Shown piece by piece: positions 1-5,267 of a stretch of DNA of 5,267 nucleotides. The stretch's first letter is position 1. Each line of letters opens with the position of its first letter. The DNA lies in the NCBI GenBank assembly GCA_039714715.1, contig JBDLIU010000314.1, positions 1 to 5,267 of the forward strand. Direction: 5' to 3'. This stretch comes from S012-113 sp039714715. GTDB lineage: Bacteria > Bacteroidota > Bacteroidia > Cytophagales > Cyclobacteriaceae. The notes under the pieces were generated by a model that worked only from the letters and a program-made list of their open reading frames with translations, searched no databases and was not told the DNA's origin. The translations under genes and the position numbers were made by a program.

Positions 1-930
1 CCCAATATTCAACAGAAAGTTTGATCCACGGCAGGCACTTCTACTCACCATATTGATCAACTCATCAGAAGACTTCCAGAAATCATCATTTTTATCATAT
101 CCCCAATTCAGACGCATGGTCATGATTGACTCCATGTAGCCTGCCATTCCAGGATCTACAATAGATCGATCGCCTATGTTTTTATAATCCCCCAGTCCAT
201 TGCCTATACGGCCATTTATGATGCACTCAGGCTGATGTTTTCTGATCAACCCTGCACACATTTTATTAAAATCTTCATGGTCATTAACGGGCGTATCATA
301 CCATATCAAATCAATTTTGCCATATTGTGTAAGTAACTCAGTAATTTGCCTTTCTGCAAACTTTACATATTCTTCAGGTAAAGGGTTTGTGTCCCTGGCT
401 TGTCGTGCATGGTGCATCCAATCTTTTTCGTGTGAGTAATAAAATCCGACCTTCATATTGTATTGATGGCATGCTGTAATGAAATCTTTTACCAAATCGC
501 GCTTTATAGCTGATGATTCTACAACGTTCCAATCAGACACTTCCGAGTTAAAAAGTGCGTAGCCGTCATGGTGCTTGGCTGTAAGTACCATATATTTTAT
601 GCCAGCGTTTTTAGCCATTTTCACCCACTCTTCAGCATCATATTTATTAGGATTCCAGCTTAAGGCTGCATTACGATATTCTTTCTCTGGCATATTTGAT
701 TTGAGATAAATCCATTCTGCACTAGCCTGTCCAACTTCCTTACCATAATCCCTACCATTATATTCACCTCCAAAAGTGGAGTATATGCCCCAATGTAAAA
801 ACATCCCCAAACGCCCTTCATCCCACCATCTCATACGTTCGTGATAAGCCTCATCTGATTCCTGGGCAAACACTGCAACCGGTGAGTATAGCAACAAGCA
901 TAGAATCAATATTTTATAAATATGCTTCAC
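1..930 (-). CDS. GH29 alpha-L-fucosidase, N-terminal 310 residues (3' end beyond window)
   Basis: Exo-acting retaining enzyme expected to release terminal alpha-L-fucose from oligosaccharides, probably in the periplasm. Translation from a GTG at 930 gives a cleavable signal peptide (about residues 1-22, cleavage near VFA/QE), then the GH29 barrel with its usual landmarks: FLHWG (H46), KHHDGY (119-124), GFYYS (162-166), and LIWYD, whose D212 aligns with the catalytic nucleophile. E267 sits in a segment resembling the conserved WE-x-x-MT-x-x-x-x-WGY region, with Met in place of Trp. The reading frame is still open at base 1, ending in an RGSNFLLNIG block typical of the end of the barrel, so the usual C-terminal beta-sandwich (full proteins about 420-600 residues) is outside. 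GTG is chosen because no ATG lies between it and the in-frame stop at 973-975, and the next ATG would lose the signal peptide. No clear Shine-Dalgarno is seen. It lies 73 bases downstream of, and co-directional with, the beta-helix gene. The family call is firm; the natural substrate is unknown. Confidence 0.93.
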   Translation of the reverse strand, partial: MKHIYKILILCLLLYSPVAVFAQESDEAYHERMRWWDEGRLGMFLHWGIYSTFGGEYNGRDYGKEVGQASAEWIYLKSNMPEKEYRNAALSWNPNKYDAEEWVKMAKNAGIKYMVLTAKHHDGYALFNSEVSDWNVVESSAIKRDLVKDFITACHQYNMKVGFYYSHEKDWMHHARQARDTNPLPEEYVKFAERQITELLTQYGKIDLIWYDTPVNDHEDFNKMCAGLIRKHQPECIINGRIGNGLGDYKNIGDRSIVDPGMAGYMESIMTMRLNWGYDKNDDFWKSSDELINMVSRSACRGSNFLLNIG

Positions 931-962
931 GAACTTTATTATTAATCTAAAATTTAAAACTA

Positions 963-995
963 ATATGCTTTCTTAAATTTTGTCTGAAAGCATAT
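963..995 (-). terminator. Perfect 10-bp hairpin between the beta-helix and GH29 genes (possible terminator or attenuating hairpin)
   Basis: Bases 963-972 and 986-995 are exact reverse complements (ATATGCTTTC / GAAAGCATAT) around a 13-base loop. On the minus strand the hairpin begins 8 bases after the beta-helix stop codon and is followed by a moderately T-rich tract (TTAGTTTTAAATTTT). That placement fits a weak Rho-independent terminator. However, the stem has only three G:C pairs and the T tract is interrupted, so readthrough into the fucosidase gene is likely; it may instead mark a processing or stability point in a shared mRNA. No convincing separate promoter for the fucosidase was found in the 73-base gap. 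Confidence 0.45.
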
Positions 996-1003
996 GATTA
1001 CAA

Positions 1004-3691
1004 CTAATAGGACAAGATCATCTTCTTAGTTTCAACAAAGTCACCTACTCTGAGCTTATAGAAATAAATACCAAGTGTATTAGCATTGCCCCTTCCATCT
1101 ATTGAGTTCCATTGAACAGTATGGTGTCCCGCGCTTTGATGCTCATTAACAAGCGTTTTCACTACCCGCCCCTGCATATCAAGTATATTTAAAACCACCT
1201 TTTGCTCTCTGCCTTTCTCCGGCACATAGTATTCAATATTTGTAATTGTATTAAAAGGGTTGGGATAGTTCTGCTTAAGGCGTGCAGTTGGCAACTTGTT
1301 TTCTTCAATTGCAGTTACAATTGGTGACTGATGTGCCCCCAACGAGGGTGGATACGCATCAAAAAGCTCGTTACCCCAGAAATCAATCCCTCCGTTATCG
1401 GGGATAACGAGACCACTTCTAATATATGGAGAGGTATCCTGTAGTTTATAGCCATCCGCATCAAATGTACTGCCAACTGTACCAGAACCAGGATTAACAA
1501 AGAGTGGATCCATAAAAAAAGCATTGGAATCTTCTTCTATCAGGTCGCTGAAATTACCATAGAATACATTATTACTAAATTTCGAGCTGACGGTTGCAGG
1601 ATCTTCATAGATAAGATTGGCTGTTTCAATTGAATCTGAAACCTCCCTTATGAAAATATTATTATATACCTGTGTATTGACTGAGGGTTTTGGGTCTTTA
1701 CTCACAGTTCTTGAATTGCTAACAAAGAATCCCTTATTTGACGTATTTGTTGCATATATATATGCCGTATTGTTGTATATTGTTGTGTTTACCCCTCCCA
1801 GGTTTCTGAACCATTGGTCATTAAATCCTTCAGATATATTATATCGAAAGATGTTGCCCTCAGCACCATGATTGATTACGAAGCAACCTGACCCACTGTC
1901 TTTGAAAAAATTATATTGTACAATCCAGTTATCGCATCCATCCATGTTAAGTGATTGTCCTGATGCCTTGTTCCATGTTTTGTAAACTACATTATGTTCA
2001 AATAAAATATTGTCTCCCCCGTAGTAACCAACCCCAGCATTGTCGGCCATAGACATGTAGTAACCGCCTTCAATGAAATAATTATTGGCAATTATTCCGT
2101 TATAAAGTCTGCGCGTAAGCATGTTGGTGTATCCTCCACGTTCCACTCTGTTATTTGTAACAGTAATGCCGTCTATCCCGCCCAGATGCATTGAATGTTG
2201 TTCAACATCCTGGATCAAACAGTTTGTAATACTCGCAGTGTAAATCTGTTTATCAGTTGGATCTGACCCGCGGATGTCTGTGGCCAACCGGATACCGGCA
2301 GACAGCTCTCCGTCAGAAATAAAGCCACCATTACCGTGGCGTACAGCAGCACCACGAACCTTATTAATAAACAGTTTGTTGAAATGAAGACTGGTAACGC
2401 TACTATCCTGCCATGTCCCCGCCTCAATTGCAAATTTGCCGAATTCGCGGAATTGAGGATGATAATTGGATAGTTCAAGATCCAGGAAGCGATAATAAGA
2501 AACATCAAGCAGGCGAATAGCCGCATGAGCCTTGCCTTCAACATTAATGATCGGCCGTTCAGGCTCCGTTCCATACGGAGCTATAATGATTTCATTACCC
2601 GCTTCACCACTACCATGCAGGATTAGAGACTCATCCCAGTATTCACCACGCATAAGCAACACCGAGTCACCGGGAGCCAGTGCCAGGCGGTCGAGATTCA
2701 TAAAGCCCTTCCAGGCAGTAGTCTTAGATGTTCCTGCGGCTGCATCATCACCATTAGTGGCATCAATAAAGTAGGTGGTATTACCGGGAGAGGAAGTAAA
2801 AGTGGCCGTTGTTACACTAATTTCTGTAGTCCCTGAATTGCCATAATCACCTAAAGCCGAAATCCTGTAATAGTATTCTATCCCGGGTTCCAACTGCCCA
2901 TTCTTTGTATCTCGTGAATCCAGGAATGAAGAGGAAGTACCGCCCTCGAGCGTTTTAAATGCCGTGTACCATACAGTATCCGAAGGGAGCTTTCGTTCGA
3001 TCATATACCCACTTGCGCCTGCCACTGGTGTCCATTCTAAATGTACTTTGGTAGCTCCAATGTCTGTAGCAGTAAAGCCAGTAACATCCATAGGGGTGTC
3101 ATCGACCATAGCTTTCAGTGATACCCAGTCAGCTAAAAAATCTACGCTCTCGGTTTTACGAACCCATACACGGCACCAAACTGCGTCATCCGGTACGGTG
3201 ATAATTTGCTCCTGGGTCTCATAACTTGTGTTGGTAAAATAGAAGATCGGTTGGCTGGTGATTTCTTCCTGATCATTATAAAACACAAGTGCTACCTCTC
3301 CGGGATCCTCTCCCTCAAGCGGACCGGACACCCTTGCTCTTGCACTAAAAGCATACAATGTTCCCGGCTCGGGGCAGGGAATGATCGATTGTGCACGACC
3401 GCCATATTGACCTATGCCATAATGGTCTTTCCCCTCGAAATATTTATTTCTAATGCACCGAAGAGATCTTCCATTGCTTGCCTCTGTATCTGTTTTTTTT
3501 AATTCAGTCTTATCGAAGTCGAATTCATTCCATGCAAAACCGTCAGCGAACGGTTCGGTGCTTCCTATTCCTGATGAAAAATTCCAGTTTGTAATACGCT
3601 CAATTTGCGCAAAACTACTGCCCGATGTAGCTAATAATAATAGTGTTATCAGCCATCCGTATATCCTTATTATGGCATTTGCTTTGTTCAT
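1004..3691 (-). CDS. Secreted right-handed parallel beta-helix protein with N-terminal jelly-roll-like and FN3 domains and a T9SS tail
   Basis: Complete 895-residue exported protein; enzymatic activity not established. Residues 1-29 form a signal peptide (hydrophobic GWLITLLLLAT, cleavage near SFA/QI). Residues about 30-196 look like a carbohydrate-binding jelly roll of the CBM4/9 kind. Residues about 202-296 are a fibronectin type III domain (GFTATDIGATKVHLEWTPV start, YYYRISAL core). From about 306 comes the opening typical of secreted beta-helix proteins (YFIDATNGDDAAAGT, then PGDSVLLMRGEYW), followed by coils with an asparagine ladder to about 710 and a closing block (GGIDFWGNE, then SLGAHQ). 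Residues about 805-895 are the T9SS sorting domain. Beta-helix proteins of this shape include polysaccharide lyases and glycoside hydrolases such as GH141; I cannot assign one. The ATG at 3691 is the only start preserving the signal peptide; an AGG lies 4 bases upstream of it. It sits between two fucosidase genes, so a role in attacking or binding a fucosylated polysaccharide is inferred. Confidence 0.9.
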   Translation of the reverse strand: MNKANAIIRIYGWLITLLLLATSGSSFAQIERITNWNFSSGIGSTEPFADGFAWNEFDFDKTELKKTDTEASNGRSLRCIRNKYFEGKDHYGIGQYGGRAQSIIPCPEPGTLYAFSARARVSGPLEGEDPGEVALVFYNDQEEITSQPIFYFTNTSYETQEQIITVPDDAVWCRVWVRKTESVDFLADWVSLKAMVDDTPMDVTGFTATDIGATKVHLEWTPVAGASGYMIERKLPSDTVWYTAFKTLEGGTSSSFLDSRDTKNGQLEPGIEYYYRISALGDYGNSGTTEISVTTATFTSSPGNTTYFIDATNGDDAAAGTSKTTAWKGFMNLDRLALAPGDSVLLMRGEYWDESLILHGSGEAGNEIIIAPYGTEPERPIINVEGKAHAAIRLLDVSYYRFLDLELSNYHPQFREFGKFAIEAGTWQDSSVTSLHFNKLFINKVRGAAVRHGNGGFISDGELSAGIRLATDIRGSDPTDKQIYTASITNCLIQDVEQHSMHLGGIDGITVTNNRVERGGYTNMLTRRLYNGIIANNYFIEGGYYMSMADNAGVGYYGGDNILFEHNVVYKTWNKASGQSLNMDGCDNWIVQYNFFKDSGSGCFVINHGAEGNIFRYNISEGFNDQWFRNLGGVNTTIYNNTAYIYATNTSNKGFFVSNSRTVSKDPKPSVNTQVYNNIFIREVSDSIETANLIYEDPATVSSKFSNNVFYGNFSDLIEEDSNAFFMDPLFVNPGSGTVGSTFDADGYKLQDTSPYIRSGLVIPDNGGIDFWGNELFDAYPPSLGAHQSPIVTAIEENKLPTARLKQNYPNPFNTITNIEYYVPEKGREQKVVLNILDMQGRVVKTLVNEHQSAGHHTVQWNSIDGRGNANTLGIYFYKLRVGDFVETKKMILSY
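1007..1279 (-). other. T9SS type A C-terminal sorting domain of the beta-helix protein
   Basis: Residues about 805-895 follow the Por-secretion-tail pattern: LKQNYPNPFN, then TNIEYYVPEKG, VVLNILDMQGRVVKTLV, HQSAGHHTVQW, GIYFYKLRVGDFVETKKMIL. In this family the domain directs outer-membrane translocation by the type IX system and is then removed or swapped for a surface anchor. The usual Pro after NPFN is a Thr here (NPFNTITNI), a minor departure. The domain implies that the host genome encodes a T9SS and places the mature protein outside the cell. Confidence 0.92.
1568..2380 (-). other. Beta-helix coil region with asparagine ladder (residues about 438-708)
   Basis: Successive coils carry an Asn or Asn-Asn at a similar position, in contexts such as TNNRV (513-514), ANNYF (536-537), EHNVV (567), QYNFF (594), RYNIS (618), YNNTA (640-641), YNNIF (677-678) and SNNVF (707-708), with earlier members near 438 and 490. 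Most spacings run from 22 to 30 residues, with one longer gap of about 37. Such stacked Asn residues at turns are characteristic of right-handed parallel beta-helices. Acidic residues near the coil faces, for example D549, E565, D585 and D588, are possible catalytic candidates, but which of them are active-site residues cannot be told from sequence alone. Confidence 0.75.
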
Positions 3692-3734
3692 TTGACCTGC
3701 TGCAATATATTTTTGATAATAATTTCTTATACTA

Positions 3735-3762
3735 CAAATATCAGATTCCTGAAAAATAACAA
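3735..3762 (-). promoter_or_regulatory. Candidate promoter for the beta-helix gene
   Basis: On the minus strand a TTG (3760-3762) is followed after 17 bases by GATATTTG (3735-3742), which matches the Bacteroidota -7 consensus TAnnTTTG except for the first base. It would give a leader of roughly 35-40 bases before the ATG at 3691. The match is imperfect and the region is AT-rich, so this is tentative. Confidence 0.3.
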
Positions 3763-3876
3763 CGAAGATTAATTGTCAAAATAGAGGGGTATCTATTCAA
3801 TTATTTTTCTCATTGGCCTGTACGTTTCATGTTTTTAATTGACTAATTATTTGTTTTCAGGCAACCTGTTTCAGGA
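3747..3876. repeat. Three TTTCAGG motifs in the divergent promoter region (candidate operator sites)
   Basis: TTTCAGGA occurs on the minus strand at 3747-3754 and on the plus strand at 3869-3876, and TTTTCAGG occurs on the plus strand at 3854-3861. The two plus-strand copies interlock with a CCTG at 3865-3868 to form two small palindromes (CAGG-CAA-CCTG and CCTG-TTT-CAGG). The minus-strand copy falls in the spacer of the candidate beta-helix promoter; the plus-strand copies lie about 30-50 bases upstream of the candidate GH95 promoter. The arrangement would suit one regulator acting on both genes, but motifs of this length can recur by chance. Confidence 0.27.
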
Positions 3877-3904
3877 TGTGACCTAGTCCAAATTCAAAAA
3901 TTAA

Positions 3905-3937
3905 TTGATACTACTTAGTTAAAATCGGCTAATTTTG
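3905..3937 (+). promoter_or_regulatory. Candidate Bacteroidota-type promoter for the GH95 gene
   Basis: TAATTTTG at 3930-3937 is a full match to the TAnnTTTG -7 element used by the primary sigma factor of Bacteroidota. A TTG at 3905-3907 lies 22 bases upstream, at the long end of the usual spacing for the -33 element. Transcription would start near 3942-3945, leaving a leader of only about 15-18 bases (A-rich, no Shine-Dalgarno) before the ATG at 3960. Confidence 0.45.
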
Positions 3938-3959
3938 TAAACTACTAAATCACAGATAA

Positions 3960-5267
3960 ATGAGGGATTTTTTAAAGAAACTTTTACCTATAATAGTTTT
4001 GGCCGTACTGGCTTCTTGTAATAATACTCAAGAGTCAAAGGACGATGTTCTATGGTACAGACAGGCGGCTGCCAACTGGAACGAAGCCATGCCACTGGGA
4101 AATGGCAGAATCGGAGTAATGGTGTTCGGAGATCCTTCCAAAGAGAGGATACAACTTAATGATGATTCGTTATGGCCAAATGATGCAGGATGGGAAATAA
4201 CTGATGGAAATAGAGAAGATCTGGAAGAAATCAGGCAACTGCTTAAAGAAGGAAAGAATGCTGAAGCAGATAAAATGGTAGTGAATAAGTATTCACGAAA
4301 GGCTGTTACCAGATCGCACCAAACCATGGGAGATCTTTATCTCGAACTTGGACATGAAAACATCAGTGATTATAAACGAGAGCTAAACCTAAGCAAAGCC
4401 ATAGCAAATATCTCATACAGATCAAACGGAAATCTTGTTAGCGAGAAAGTGTTTGTATCACATCCGCACAGGGCAATAGTAATTGAACTTACAACAGAGG
4501 CTGAAGAAGGACTTAACGGGAAAATAAGAATGAGCCGGCCTAAGGATAAAGGTCATGAGACAGCTACAACTTCTGTGAATGATAATGGACTCCTTGTCAT
4601 GAATGGAGAAATTACCCAGTACGGGGGTAAATTTGATTCAAAACCATTTCCTATTACTGAAGGAGTAAAATTTGAGACCTGTCTGCAATTAGATAATCAG
4701 GGAGGTGAAATCATTAAAGGAGAGGACTACCTTGAGCTTTTAAATGTTAAAAAAGCAACTTTTGTACTTGTTTCTAACTCTTCATTTTATCACCAGGATT
4801 ATCAGAATAAAAACATTGAAGACCTAAGAACTTTGCAGGGAATTGATATCAATACGATTGAAAAAAAACATATAGAAGATTTCCGCTCTTACTACTCAAA
4901 ACTTGAGCTATCACTTGCAGATGGTAGTTACGATAGCCTGGCCACAGATGTAAGGCTTCAGAGAATCAAGGATGGGGAAACAGATCCGGGACTCTCAGAA
5001 CTACTTTTCAAATATGGCAGGTATCTTCTTATTAGCTCCTCCCGTCCGGGAACCAATCCTGCCAACCTTCAGGGCCTTTGGAATGAGCACATAAAAGCTC
5101 CATGGAATGCAGATTACCACCTTAACATCAACCTTCAGATGAATTACTGGCTTGCTGATGTGACCAACCTTGGGGAACTTAATGAACCATTGTTTGATTA
5201 TGTAGACATACTGGTTGAAAGTGGTAAAGAAACTGCAAACAAGAACTTTGGGTGCCGGGGAAGGTTT
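3960..5267 (+). CDS. GH95 lipoprotein, probable alpha-L-fucosidase, N-terminal 436 residues (3' end beyond window)
   Basis: Inverting exo-enzyme of family GH95, expected to remove terminal alpha-1,2-linked L-fucose (some members remove L-galactose). Residues 1-20 form a lipoprotein signal with lipobox LASC, Cys20 being the acylated residue, followed by NNTQESKDD. The N-terminal beta-sandwich (about 31-270) has the family blocks LWYRQAAANWNEAMPLGNGR, LNDDSLWPND and GDLYLEL. The catalytic (alpha/alpha)6 part begins after about 305, with TDVRLQRIKDG, DPGLSELLFKYGRYLLISSS and ANLQGLWN. N389 and N391 in HLNINLQMNYW match the paired Asn residues that assist the catalytic water. H387, two residues before the first Asn, aligns with a His reported for fucosidases and replaced by Thr in a galactosidase member. 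The catalytic Glu and Asp normally lie further on and are not visible; full proteins are about 770-850 residues. The ATG at 3960 is required for the signal peptide. Divergent from the beta-helix gene; likely at the outer membrane or its surface. Confidence 0.94.
   Translation, partial: MRDFLKKLLPIIVLAVLASCNNTQESKDDVLWYRQAAANWNEAMPLGNGRIGVMVFGDPSKERIQLNDDSLWPNDAGWEITDGNREDLEEIRQLLKEGKNAEADKMVVNKYSRKAVTRSHQTMGDLYLELGHENISDYKRELNLSKAIANISYRSNGNLVSEKVFVSHPHRAIVIELTTEAEEGLNGKIRMSRPKDKGHETATTSVNDNGLLVMNGEITQYGGKFDSKPFPITEGVKFETCLQLDNQGGEIIKGEDYLELLNVKKATFVLVSNSSFYHQDYQNKNIEDLRTLQGIDINTIEKKHIEDFRSYYSKLELSLADGSYDSLATDVRLQRIKDGETDPGLSELLFKYGRYLLISSSRPGTNPANLQGLWNEHIKAPWNADYHLNINLQMNYWLADVTNLGELNEPLFDYVDILVESGKETANKNFGCRGRF

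Larger units (their letters stand above)
3692..3959. promoter_or_regulatory. Divergent intergenic region between the beta-helix and GH95 genes
   Basis: This 268-base AT-rich stretch contains no supportable gene. It separates two genes transcribed away from each other, so it must hold both 5' regions. I see a good Bacteroidota-type promoter for the plus-strand gene, a weaker one for the minus-strand gene, and three copies of a TTTCAGG motif, described as separate entries. No tRNA, riboswitch or strong hairpin was recognised. Confidence 0.7.

Noticed and set aside
949..956. TAAATTTT on the minus strand as a possible -7 element for the GH29 gene
   Set aside because: It matches seven of eight positions of TAnnTTTG, but no TTG-type upstream element lies at suitable spacing and the gap is so AT-rich that such a match is expected by chance.
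1617..1871. Plus-strand open frame of 84 codons (and similar ones at 2532-2774, 2964-3224, 3206-3502 and 3453-3695)
   Set aside because: All lie antisense within the beta-helix gene, whose frame is supported throughout by recognisable domains. Their translations show no domain or family pattern and they overlap one another.
2215..2574. Minus-strand open frame of 119 codons (and 69 codons at 1315-1524)
   Set aside because: These are alternative frames inside the beta-helix coding region on the same strand, with low-complexity hydrophobic translations and no start-site support.
3774..3779. TTGACA on the minus strand, identical to the sigma-70 -35 consensus
   Set aside because: No TATAAT-like element follows at about 17 bases on that strand, and Bacteroidota promoters use the TTTG / TAnnTTTG pattern instead.
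4028..4327. Minus-strand open frame of 99 codons
   Set aside because: It is antisense to the conserved N-terminal GH95 domain; its serine- and leucine-rich translation is typical of a shadow frame.
1..5267. CRISPR array, tRNA/rRNA gene, insertion sequence or attachment site
   Set aside because: No regularly spaced direct repeats, no recognisable RNA gene, no transposase-like reading frame and no terminal inverted repeats were seen on either strand.

Overview
The window holds parts or all of three genes for secreted or surface-exposed carbohydrate-active proteins. It most likely comes from a member of the Bacteroidota or a close relative in the FCB group. The evidence is a C-terminal type IX secretion (T9SS) sorting domain of the 'QNYPNPFN' class, a lipobox signal on a family 95 glycoside hydrolase, AT-rich DNA, weak Shine-Dalgarno signals, and a good TAnnTTTG promoter element of the Bacteroidota type. 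Nothing in the sequence fixes the genus or habitat.

Layout. Positions 1-930 (minus strand) carry the first 310 codons of a GH29 alpha-L-fucosidase; its 3' end lies outside the window. A 73-base gap (931-1003) with a perfect 10-bp inverted repeat separates it from a complete 895-residue gene at 1004-3691 (minus strand). That gene encodes an exported protein with a jelly-roll-like N-terminal domain, an FN3 domain, a right-handed parallel beta-helix and a T9SS tail. A 268-base divergent intergenic region (3692-3959) follows, with candidate promoters in both directions and a repeated TTTCAGG motif. Positions 3960-5267 (plus strand) carry the first 436 codons of a GH95 lipoprotein, probably an alpha-L-fucosidase, which runs off the right edge.

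How they may work together. Two fucosidases from unrelated families flanking a large secreted beta-helix protein look like part of a polysaccharide-utilisation locus for a fucose-containing glycan. I infer that the beta-helix protein acts outside the cell on the polymer (backbone cleavage, debranching or binding), and that the two fucosidases remove terminal fucose at the cell surface or in the periplasm. The exact glycan (fucoidan, a fucosylated plant or algal polysaccharide, or host glycan) cannot be read from the window. No SusC/SusD pair, sulfatase or regulator gene is visible. The beta-helix protein is the least explained component and the best candidate for an undescribed enzyme.
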